The notes below the pieces were generated by a model. The model was not told where the DNA came from. It made no database searches and was given only the letters and a program-made list of their open reading frames with translations. This document shows positions 1-5,261 of a stretch of 7,090 bases of DNA, piece by piece. Each line of letters begins with the position of its first letter. The first letter of the stretch is position 1. The DNA comes from Methanobacterium sp. (GTDB lineage Archaea; Methanobacteriota; Methanobacteria; Methanobacteriales; Methanobacteriaceae). The stretch spans positions 1 to 7,090 of the forward strand of contig DUPR01000019.1 of the NCBI GenBank assembly GCA_012838205.1. Reading direction: 5' to 3'. The position numbers and the translations under genes were made by a program.

Positions 1-130
1 AAGTATTAGTATCCTATAAATAAATATTTGATCAGGCCAAAAAAAATTCTAAACACATCCTAAGAAAAGCCCATATTTTACTTATTCCAGTAATTTTCCC
101 AATATTATGATGAACTATTAATTAATTCCC

Positions 131-156
131 CTGACAATAAATCTTGACAATAAATA
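131..156. repeat. Two-copy 13-nt tandem direct repeat upstream of the AhpD-like gene
   Basis: TGACAATAAAT occurs at 132-142 and again at 145-155, exactly 13 nt apart, about 40 nt before the TATA-like stretch of the gene at 265. The region just downstream also has TTGTTC twice (171-176 and 180-185). Tandem sites upstream of the TATA box would suit an activator or a repressor that binds cooperatively, but that is inference. A similar TTGACA(A/T)AAA pair, in the same orientation relative to its gene, lies upstream of the flavoprotein gene (4330-4358). In AT-rich DNA chance similarity cannot be excluded. Confidence 0.4.
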
Positions 157-194
157 AATTGGAAATGTAATTGTTCATATTGTTCTGGTTGTAA

Positions 195-206
195 TATTAT
201 ATAGTA
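195..206 (+). promoter_or_regulatory. Probable TATA box for the AhpD-like gene
   Basis: The stretch TATTATATAGTA lies about 60 nt before the ATG at 265. It would place transcription start near 222-230, giving a leader of about 35-40 nt. It is the best archaeal TATA-like sequence in the 1-255 interval. The rest of 1-130 shows no gene I can support. Confidence 0.4.
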
Positions 207-217
207 TCAATATAGAG

Positions 218-237
218 TTTCTGAGACGCCTCAGGAA
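218..237 (+). promoter_or_regulatory. Short inverted repeat at the expected transcription start of the AhpD-like gene
   Basis: CTGAG (221-225) and CTCAG (230-234) flank an ACGC loop. In RNA the stem extends by a U-G wobble and two U-A pairs to 218-237, giving an 8-bp stem with a 4-nt loop. It is the most GC-rich element in an otherwise AT-rich leader. It could be an operator overlapping the start of transcription or a 5'-UTR hairpin; the sequence alone does not decide. Confidence 0.35.
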
Positions 238-264
238 ATATTATAATTAATCAAAGTGAAGAAT

Positions 265-885
265 ATGGATGTTAAAAATCATGAAAAAACCCCTGATAAA
301 GTGTTCTCTGGCAGGGAACTATACTCGGTTAGGGAATCTTACTGGATTTTTCATGCAGGAATTCGAACTATAAAATACATGTCGAGGGCAAAAAAGAACA
401 AAAGTTTAAGCCCAAAGTTCATTGAAAGGCTAATGTTAGCAGTGACTGAAGTGAATGACTGTGCCTTATGCTCATATGCCCATACTAAAAGGGCACTTGA
501 AAGCGGAATGAGCAATGAAGAAATCCAGAATATGCTCTCTGGTGTTATGGAAGATGTTCCCAGCGATGAACTTGAAGCAGTCATCTTTGCCCAACACTAT
601 GCCGACACCAGGGGAAACCCCACTAGAGAATCATGGGAACGTATTATAGAAATCTATGGTGAGTCTAAAGCAAAAGGAATACTTGGTTCCATACGTACCA
701 TCATGATTGGAAATACTTATGGCATTCCCTGGAGTTCTTTTTTCAACAGACTAAAAGGCAAAGGAGATCCAAGAAGTAGTTTACTTTATGAGTTTAAAAT
801 GATTTTAGGAACTCTTTTAACACCCATATCTTTCATCCATGCTTTGATTTCTGATTTATTTAAAAAACCAATAATTAATTTTTAA
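265..885 (+). CDS. Carboxymuconolactone decarboxylase / AhpD-like protein
   Basis: A 206-residue protein of the carboxymuconolactone decarboxylase (CMD) superfamily. The hallmark is E-x3-C-x2-C-x3-H at E62, C66, C69 and H73 (CALCSYAH), the redox-active CxxC and general-acid histidine pattern of AhpD-type alkylhydroperoxidases. The surrounding helical segment (LMLAVTEVNDC, then a KRALESGMSNEEI helix) is typical of the all-alpha CMD fold. A peroxidase or thiol-disulfide role in the cytoplasm is therefore likely, but the partner and substrate are unknown. The C-terminal 35 residues are hydrophobic (about LGTLLTPISFIHALISDLF) and go beyond the core CMD domain; they may be an amphipathic or membrane-associated helix. 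A GTG at 256 would add three residues, but the ATG at 265 is preferred: AGTGA at 255-259 sits 5 nt before it, whereas the GTG has no ribosome binding site. The gene stands alone, converging on the DUF6056-like gene. Confidence 0.85.
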   Translation: MDVKNHEKTPDKVFSGRELYSVRESYWIFHAGIRTIKYMSRAKKNKSLSPKFIERLMLAVTEVNDCALCSYAHTKRALESGMSNEEIQNMLSGVMEDVPSDELEAVIFAQHYADTRGNPTRESWERIIEIYGESKAKGILGSIRTIMIGNTYGIPWSSFFNRLKGKGDPRSSLLYEFKMILGTLLTPISFIHALISDLFKKPIINF

Positions 886-1040
886 TGTGAAGGATGTTTA
901 ATCAATTTTATGCAATGTGCAGTTAAAAATACCCCTATTATTAATATCATCCCAGTAGACTTCAACAATTAATATTATGCGTGAAAAGTGATGGTATTTA
1001 GAAATAAAGTGGATATTATAGTTTTTCTTCGTAACTAATT

Positions 1041-1064
1041 ACACCACTCGGTGTTCTGTTCACC
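1041..1064. terminator. Possible terminator hairpin between convergent genes
   Basis: ACACC (1041-1045) and GGTGT (1050-1054) form a perfect 5-bp stem with a 4-nt loop just past the stop codon of the minus-strand membrane protein gene. GGTG can alternatively pair with CACC at 1061-1064. On the minus strand the stem is followed within about 20 nt by an A-rich rather than a U-rich stretch, so it is not a classic intrinsic terminator. The 886-1040 spacer otherwise shows nothing I can support. Confidence 0.25.
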
Positions 1065-2418
1065 AATCAGTTATTTTACCTTCGTCATCTCTATTTTCCA
1101 ACAATTCAACGGTCAATATATAAATAACGCAGGTAATGAAGAAATAATAATACACTTCCCATCTTTCACCAGTAAACCAGCACGTAGGTGAAAATCCCTT
1201 AATCATTTGAGAAGCAAATCCTAAAATAAGCAAACATAATATAAGGGAGCTTAGCCTTTTTCCGCCATACTTATAGATTTTTATTAAACTATAAACAACT
1301 GAAAATGTAACAATTGAGTATATGCCAGAAATTATCATAATATGACTTAAATCGGAGTGTAATAAACCATACTCTGTTACTGCTTTGTTCATGAAGGCGA
1401 TTATTGGCGAATATCCCACTAGAAAAATCAATATTAATAAACTTAGGATAAGAATTAGAGGGATCATGCTGATTAATAGTGGGATCTTTTTCTTAGTGAT
1501 GGAGTATATATAAATAGTCAGGGCTCCGAAGAAGGTAAGGTAAATTGGGCCAAATTTAACTGGACCGTAAGGAGTAATGAATTTATATATCAATGCGCTA
1601 ATGCCCAAATCTATCTTATTGATTATTGTTAAGGTGTAATATTCCGGGAAACGGCGTAAAATATCTTTCATGTATCTTGCTTGGTTTCCAGGGCACAAAT
1701 AGAAGTTTAAAAAGCCCAAAAATATGATGAACAACATTAAAAAAATTGATTTTGGGATTTTTATTTTCTGGTACCAGCAGTATAAAATGATAAAGACATA
1801 AGCTCCAGCAACAATAAATAACAAAATTTCATTATTTATGGCAAATATCAATGAAAATATCATTATGCCATAAATAGCCAGATTTTTAATGATATGTAAA
1901 TTATTCAGATTATTTTCATTGAATAAATATTTTTTCACCAGATAAAAATGTAATAACATGAAAAATAATGGCCATGTATAAGTTATAGTGGATGCTATGT
2001 ACCCCGCGGACCATAAGGCACCATTTATTGTGTAAATGTATAGTAATACCAGAACACAAGATAAAGAGTAGTAGATCAATGATTTTTTTTCATTAATTTT
2101 ATTGTCATTAAATGTTATTTTGGGAATTATAACAGCAATTAATGTGAAAATAGCTGAATCAATAATATTCCAGATTATTTGAGGTAGCCCTGCAAATATT
2201 GTTATGAAGAATTCAATTATTAGTCGTGAAGTCCAGGTTTCATAATGCCATGCTAAAAAAACAAATATATTCTGCTCGTAATACACCTTACTAAAGTATA
2301 GGTCATCCCCTGCAGGGATTAACCTAGAATGCCACAGGAAAATTATTATAAAGAAAATAATCAAGGGAAGATACATCAAAAGAGATGATTTCTTAACATG
2401 CAGTTTAGTGGTTATCAT
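1060..2418 (-). CDS. DUF6056-like multi-pass membrane protein (GT-C type glycosyltransferase candidate)
   Basis: A 452-residue integral membrane protein with about 11-12 hydrophobic segments, the first at residues 13-29. Motifs recall the DUF6056 family, which I place with GT-C type membrane glycosyltransferases: an acidic pair D38-D39 (PAGDD) in the first extracytoplasmic loop, the usual catalytic place in GT-C enzymes; W62-x2-R65 (ETWTSR) soon after; NGALWSAGYIAS at 132-143; PGNQAR at 243-248; and PTCWFTGERW at 411-420. If it is a GT-C enzyme it would transfer a sugar from a lipid-linked donor outside the membrane, for example onto surface glycans or glycoproteins. The acceptor is unknown and no neighbouring glycan genes are seen. 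The ATG at 2418 has AGGG about 8 nt upstream, a modest binding site, and a TATA-like run lies about 45 nt upstream. The C-terminal tail is charged and probably cytoplasmic. The family assignment is from memory of the motifs. Confidence 0.8.
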   Translation of the reverse strand: MITTKLHVKKSSLLMYLPLIIFFIIIFLWHSRLIPAGDDLYFSKVYYEQNIFVFLAWHYETWTSRLIIEFFITIFAGLPQIIWNIIDSAIFTLIAVIIPKITFNDNKINEKKSLIYYSLSCVLVLLYIYTINGALWSAGYIASTITYTWPLFFMLLHFYLVKKYLFNENNLNNLHIIKNLAIYGIMIFSLIFAINNEILLFIVAGAYVFIILYCWYQKIKIPKSIFLMLFIIFLGFLNFYLCPGNQARYMKDILRRFPEYYTLTIINKIDLGISALIYKFITPYGPVKFGPIYLTFFGALTIYIYSITKKKIPLLISMIPLILILSLLILIFLVGYSPIIAFMNKAVTEYGLLHSDLSHIMIISGIYSIVTFSVVYSLIKIYKYGGKRLSSLILCLLILGFASQMIKGFSPTCWFTGERWEVYYYFFITCVIYILTVELLENRDDEGKITDW

Positions 2419-2455
2419 TTCAGTCCCTAATTGTTTATTTAATACTTAATGGGAT

Positions 2456-2471
2456 GTTAATATTTATTAAT
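2456..2471 (-). promoter_or_regulatory. Probable TATA box of the DUF6056-like gene
   Basis: On the minus strand this reads as an AATAAATATTAA-type run about 40-50 nt before the ATG at 2418. That fits an archaeal TATA box with a short leader. Confidence 0.35.
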
Positions 2472-2506
2472 GTTGGTTAGGTAATCTGCAATGATCTTTT
2501 CAAAAT

Positions 2507-2540
2507 CAATCACAATTCAAACAACTTGAAACAATGATTG
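2507..2540. promoter_or_regulatory. Two-part inverted repeat in the divergent spacer
   Basis: CAATCA (2507-2512) and TTCAA (2516-2520) are mirrored by TTGAA (2526-2530) and TGATTG (2535-2540) around the 5-nt centre ACAAC. That gives 11 matching pairs with a small unmatched internal part (CAA opposite ACAA). The element lies between the divergently oriented genes at 2418 (-) and 2635 (+), about 90 nt from each. Position and symmetry suit an operator for a dimeric or tetrameric regulator; an RNA hairpin is also possible. Confidence 0.4.
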
Positions 2541-2634
2541 CACATATGTATCAGTGGGATCTCTTTTATTTTAATAGATTTTTTTTGGGCATTTTAAAGA
2601 AGTGTAATTTTATCAGTCCTCTGGTTCTAATATT

Positions 2635-3022
2635 ATGTTTGGAAAAAGTCAGGATAATGAAATTGTTGTAATGAAAACAGGGCATTTGAATGTGTATTAT
2701 GTGGGTTGTGTCACCGAAACGGAAAAATACTAATAAATTAAATGCCAGTCATGACCTCTTGTTTATCATACAATCCAATGCAAATGAAGAAGAATTTAAA
2801 CAGATTTTCAGTGATTTCATCACTGAAAACGGAGAGTTTAAAAGGTGGGAATTCAGCTTTATTTCAATAAAAACGGTTTTTACAGTTTCAGTTCCGATCA
2901 ACAAGTGTTCCCTTATCAAGAATTTTAAATCCAATAATATATATTCATTTAATGAAGGGAATGATTGCAGTAAATTAATAAAGAAACAATATATGTCAGA
3001 TGATACAATCAATGATAAATAG
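2635..3022 (+). pseudogene. Small unrecognised gene, probably frameshifted
   Basis: Two open frames appear to belong together. From ATG 2635 a 32-codon frame reads MFGKSQDNEIVVMKTGHLNV and on to a stop at 2731-2733. The +1 frame is open from an ATG at 2690, immediately after an in-frame TGA, to TAG at 3020-3022. Its 110 residues include the helix-like NANEEEFKQIFSDFI and a hydrophobic strand (FSFISIKTVFTVSVPI). The ATG at 2690 has no ribosome binding site, and the two frames overlap for about 40 nt around a run of five A at about 2722-2727. I infer a single ancestral protein of about 125 residues with one frameshift. I recognise no family. An intact 110-residue protein starting at 2690 or 2699 is the alternative. 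The opposite-strand frame here is Ser/Leu-rich and looks like a shadow. Confidence 0.4.
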
Positions 3023-3065
3023 GTGAAAGGTGATGTTTAAAGAGTATTTTCAATTTTACAGTTAG
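3021..3065 (+). pseudogene. Orphaned gene start: strong RBS plus ten codons, then stop
   Basis: AGGTGA (3021-3026) overlaps the stop of the preceding frame and sits 6 nt before ATG 3033, an ideal archaeal initiation site. The frame reads MFKEYFQFYS and then TAG (3063-3065). Past that TAG the same frame stays open for about 30 codons (LGQFGYKVFQG...), the last part of which is antisense to the DUF1801 remnant. The best reading is the 5' end of a second gene, once coupled to the upstream one, that has lost most of its body. The junction with foreign-looking sequence would be near 3070-3100. Confidence 0.4.
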
Positions 3066-3101
3066 TTGGGGCAATTCGGCTACAAAGTCTTCCAGGGGAT
3101 A

Positions 3102-3355
3102 TCAACCCACAGCTTTTTTCACCAGAGCGGTGATCTTAGTCTCTTCGGCGGCAGTTAAATCCTTCAGTGCAAATGAAGTCGGCCAAAAATTATCTTCATC
3201 GAGCTTAGCATCCTCGGTGAAACCCAACATCATGTACCTCTCGTCTTTAGCTCCCAGGATGAAGCAATGACCTTACCATCCCTGGCATATGGGGGCATCC
3301 CGTGCCAAGTTTTTGGTTTGAGTAATGGTGAGCTGGCTTTGATGATATTTTTACT
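3102..3355 (-). pseudogene. DUF1801-like (YdhG-type) protein remnant, 5'-truncated and frameshifted
   Basis: On the minus strand one frame reads [20 protein letters not shown] then ARDGKVIA, and a second frame continues [36 protein letters not shown] and [18 protein letters not shown] to TGA at 3104-3102. Together this is the C-terminal 80 or so residues of the small alpha/beta family I know as DUF1801/YdhG-like, with its typical KTWxGMPxYA, LGF, LD and WPTSFALK motifs. Family members of this type run about 130-145 residues, so roughly 50 N-terminal residues are gone: in-frame stop at 3358-3356, no recognisable continuation. A single 1-nt indel near 3266-3272 joins the two frames. The segment is visibly more GC-rich than its flanks, which suggests acquisition from elsewhere before decay; the closest matches I recall are bacterial. 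Function in the family is unclear; some members are annotated as iron chaperones. Confidence 0.75.
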
Positions 3356-3414
3356 TTACATTTACTTATTTTTTTCTAACTGAATGACTATGAGATAAAC
3401 AAATTTCTCAACTG

Positions 3415-3680
3415 GAACCCAATGAGGACGGTTTCACGAATGTCACCAGTCACATGATGAGGAAATTCTTCAACACCCCGTTATATTAATGCAGGAGTGG
3501 CAGAGGAAATTAGGGGGCGCGTGTCAGGCATAAGCTTATGACCAGGTTCGGGATATATGCTCTCCTAGTCGACCCAGATGAGTTAGGGAATAGTTACTGG
3601 AGGTAATATTGAACACCTACTTGTCAAATACTCACTTGTAATGTATTATTCGGACGTGTTCCGGGAAATGCAAAAACAGT
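3415..3680 (+). other. Gene-like debris, unrecognised
   Basis: This stretch between the DUF1801 remnant and the flavoprotein gene has no long ORF, but several short plus-strand frames look protein-like. These are QLEPNEDGFTNVTSHMMRKF (from about 3411), NAGVAEEIRGRVSGISL (from about 3489), ATG 3538 reading MTRFGIYALLVDPDELG to TAA 3604-3606, and GNIEHLLVKYSLVMYYSDVF (from about 3607). The base composition is richer in G+C than the true spacers nearby. LEPNEDG recalls the SRPBCC/START-type lipid-binding fold, but this is a weak resemblance. I read the region as remains of one or more decayed genes. The 3340-3410 part shows only AT-rich sequence. Confidence 0.25.
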
Positions 3681-3685
3681 ATTAT

Positions 3686-4294
3686 TCATACCAATTTTTT
3701 CCCCAGCTTAAAGGCCTGCTCCAAGTAGGAATCTACTCCCCGGTGCTCTACATCCCCGGCATACAAGGCTCCCACTTTTTGGGTGTTTAGTGAATATTGG
3801 AGAACTTCCTTGATATGGTTGGTGGCATTATCACAAAGTCTCCGGTACATTGGTGGCACACTACCTGATACCACGATAATCGCCAATTTCCTCTTCTTAT
3901 CAGATCTGGGCTGAGGACATCCTTTTATAATATTTAATACCTTACCCTCTGGTTTGGCGAAGACCCAGGTAATCCTCTCCAGGAAGGTGGCCATGGGAGC
4001 AGTTACAAATGAAGAGTGGACAGGGGTTCCCATAATCAGGGCATCTGATTTAAGGAGGTACTCGTCTATCTGGTCCATATCATCCCTTATAGTGCATCTG
4101 GCCATTGGCTGGTCTGTTACCGTATCCCGGCATACCAGACAGTTCTGGCAATAATTGATATCATAATCCGTTAGATGAATCTTCCGAACCTCACAGTCTG
4201 GATTCTTAAACTTCACACCTTCAATAGCTTTATCCACCAATTTATCAGTGGCCTTCCCTTTCCGGGGGCTCCCCACCACTGCTAAAACATTCAC
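3686..4294 (-). CDS. Flavodoxin-fold NAD(P)H-dependent FMN reductase / iron-sulfur-flavoprotein-like
   Basis: A 202-residue cytoplasmic flavoprotein of the NADPH-dependent FMN reductase family. The N-terminal beta strand and phosphate loop (VLAVVGSPRKGKATDKL) bind the FMN phosphate; ALIMGTPVHSSFVTAPM at about 85-101 is the second FMN loop. Four cysteines follow the second strand, C49, C52, C55 and C67 (YCQNCLVC, then C eleven residues on), followed by the usual DDM. Methanogen iron-sulfur flavoproteins bind a 4Fe-4S cluster with a compact CX2CX2CX4-7C motif, so a cluster is possible here, but the last spacing is longer. Likely role: electron transfer or reduction of small oxidants such as quinones, peroxide or oxygen. 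The start is decided by the RBS: GGAGGTGA (4307-4300) lies 5 nt before GTG 4294-4292. The in-frame GTG at 4303 lies inside that RBS and cannot be the start. It is divergent from the dienelactone hydrolase gene, and the only clearly intact gene in the 2635-5613 stretch. Confidence 0.85.
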   Translation of the reverse strand: MNVLAVVGSPRKGKATDKLVDKAIEGVKFKNPDCEVRKIHLTDYDINYCQNCLVCRDTVTDQPMARCTIRDDMDQIDEYLLKSDALIMGTPVHSSFVTAPMATFLERITWVFAKPEGKVLNIIKGCPQPRSDKKRKLAIIVVSGSVPPMYRRLCDNATNHIKEVLQYSLNTQKVGALYAGDVEHRGVDSYLEQAFKLGKKLV

Positions 4295-4299
4295 ACTAA

Positions 4300-4309
4300 T
4301 CACCTCCCT
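4300..4309 (-). promoter_or_regulatory. Strong ribosome binding site that sets the flavoprotein start
   Basis: AGGGAGGTGA on the minus strand is nearly a full complement to the archaeal 16S 3' end. It sits 5 nt before GTG 4294, which rules out the longer in-frame start at 4303. Confidence 0.7.
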
Positions 4310-4318
4310 ATCTTCATC

Positions 4319-4358
4319 TATTATATTTATTTTATGTCAACAAAAATTTTATTGTCAA
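4319..4358 (-). promoter_or_regulatory. Flavoprotein promoter with paired TTGACA repeats
   Basis: Reading on the minus strand, TTGACAATAAAA (4358-4347) is followed 18 nt later by TTGACATAAAA (4340-4330), which merges into a TATA-like ATAAATATAATAG (4331-4319) about 25-35 nt before the GTG. The second repeat overlaps the TATA/BRE side of the promoter, where a repressor could block TBP/TFB. The same repeat type, in the same orientation, precedes the AhpD-like gene at 131-156. Confidence 0.4.
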
Positions 4359-4379
4359 AAAAATAACAAAACCTCCTTA

Positions 4380-4439
4380 TTAGACTATATGGTTATTACC
4401 ATCTCTCATTGTTGGTGATATTTTTTGTAATACTCTCAC
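4380..4439 (-). CDS. Possible 19-residue leader peptide upstream of the flavoprotein gene
   Basis: A short frame starts at GTG 4439-4437 with AGGAGG (4452-4447) 7 nt upstream, encodes MRVLQKISPTMRDGNNHIV and stops at TAA 4382-4380. A second orphan AAGGAGGT follows at 4379-4372 with no usable start after it. The binding site and spacing are as good as those of the real genes here, but the peptide matches nothing I know. It could be a leader peptide, a truncated gene start or chance. The rest of the 4295-4637 divergent spacer shows no gene. Confidence 0.25.
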   Translation of the reverse strand: MRVLQKISPTMRDGNNHIV

Positions 4440-4574
4440 TATCCGCCCTCCTAATTCTAAGCATAGGAAAAATCTAAAACCCTAAATTATTATAGTTTCA
4501 AAATAAAAGGCATTGTTAAAGGATACTATTTACCTATCTATCTATGGAATTCACGCAAGTAGAAGTTTTCATGA

Positions 4575-4634
4575 TTATAAACTTACATAATTGAAAAAGA
4601 AGTATGCATAAATAATAATTTATAAGGAGAGTGA
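4575..4634 (+). promoter_or_regulatory. Probable promoter and RBS of the dienelactone hydrolase gene
   Basis: TTATAAAC (about 4576-4583) is TATA-like, and AAGGAGAGTGA (4625-4634) is a good ribosome binding site 3 nt before ATG 4638. A second AT-rich run (4604-4615) is too close to the RBS to give a leader that contains it. The intact signals support 4638 as the original start, although the reading frame behind it is interrupted. Confidence 0.4.
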
Positions 4635-4637
4635 TTT

Positions 4638-5204
4638 ATGGCAAATATAGTAATCTTTCATTCAGTTTTAGGGCTTCGAAGGGGAATAATTGAAGCTGCA
4701 GAAATGTTATAAGATAAACGACATAATGTTATCATTCCAGATCTTTATAATGGTGAAACATTTGATGATATGGAACAAGCTCTCGAAAAATTTGAGGAAA
4801 TTGGAATCACAGAAATGGTGTCTTGTACCCTTTCTTCAGTCAAAGATTTTCCCAGTGAAACAGTTTATGCAGGATTTTCGAAGGGAGGAACGTCGGCTGA
4901 GTTACTTGTTGGAACAAAATCTGGTGCCAGGGGATGTCTTTTATTTCACGCTGCTTTACCTCTTAATATGATTGGTATTGAAAAGTGGCCATCAAGTGGC
5001 CCTCTTCAGGTTCATTATGCAGCTAAAGATCCGTGGAAAAATCAACAATTTATCGATGAATTTTCAAAGAGCATTCATCAATCTGGCGCCAGTTATGAAT
5101 ATTTTGAGTATCCTGTCACAGGACACTTGTTCACTGATCCAGATTCACAAGATTACAACAAAAAATCATCTGAATTGTTGTGGCAACGGGCAATACAGTT
5201 TTAA
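4638..5204 (+). pseudogene. Dienelactone hydrolase family protein interrupted by one in-frame TAA
   Basis: From ATG 4638 the frame reads MANIVIFHSVLGLRRG then IIEAAEML, TAA (4710-4712, codon 25), then DKRHNVIIPDLYNGETFDD and on without further fault to TAA 5202-5204. It is a 188-residue alpha/beta hydrolase of the dienelactone hydrolase family at normal length for the group. The triad is intact: S81 in the nucleophile elbow GFSKGG, D131 in AAKDP and H163 in GHLF. HSVLG near the N terminus forms the first strand and oxyanion loop. Relatives usually have a charged or polar residue where the TAA lies (L-x-x-G/R-H-x-V), so one substitution from CAA, GAA or AAA explains it. Reinitiation at ATG 4770 would give 144 residues lacking the first strand and oxyanion loop and has no RBS. 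The options are a very recent pseudogene, a sequencing error, or readthrough (least likely). Substrate unknown; the family cleaves lactones and small esters. Confidence 0.8.
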
Positions 5205-5261
5205 TAGGATATTAAATGAATTTTTCAATTATAACAGCATATTCTTTGCTTAATTAGGATT

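Noticed and set aside
12..120. Minus-strand frame reading IGKITGISKIWAFLRMCL
   Set aside because: No usable start codon and only about 25 codons; at best a relic, not enough to annotate.
351..584. Minus-strand ORF inside the AhpD-like gene
   Set aside because: It lies antisense to a gene with clear CMD motifs, is Ser-rich and has no binding site; a shadow frame.
910..972. 20-codon plus-strand ORF starting MQCAVKNTPI
   Set aside because: No RBS and no recognisable pattern; frames this short are expected by chance.
1028..1034. TTCGTA half-site recalling the redox regulator MsvR
   Set aside because: The mirrored TACGAA half is missing and the site lies between the 3' ends of convergent genes.
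2749..3012. Minus-strand 87-residue ORF
   Set aside because: It is antisense to the 2690-3022 frame, Ser/Leu-rich and without an RBS. The plus frame has better residue balance, though neither is certain.
3954..4154. Plus-strand ORF inside the flavoprotein gene
   Set aside because: Antisense to a gene with conserved FMN-binding and cysteine motifs.
4530..4543. CTAT triple repeat (CTATCTATCTAT)
   Set aside because: A short microsatellite of three units with no sign of function.
4710..4712. Recoding of the stop as pyrrolysine or selenocysteine
   Set aside because: Those use TAG and TGA; this codon is TAA and the aligned position is not catalytic in the family.
4690..5253. Two 93-residue plus-strand ORFs overlapping the dienelactone hydrolase
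   Set aside because: They run in the other frame of a region whose hydrolase frame carries the full catalytic triad; no family resemblance and no RBS.
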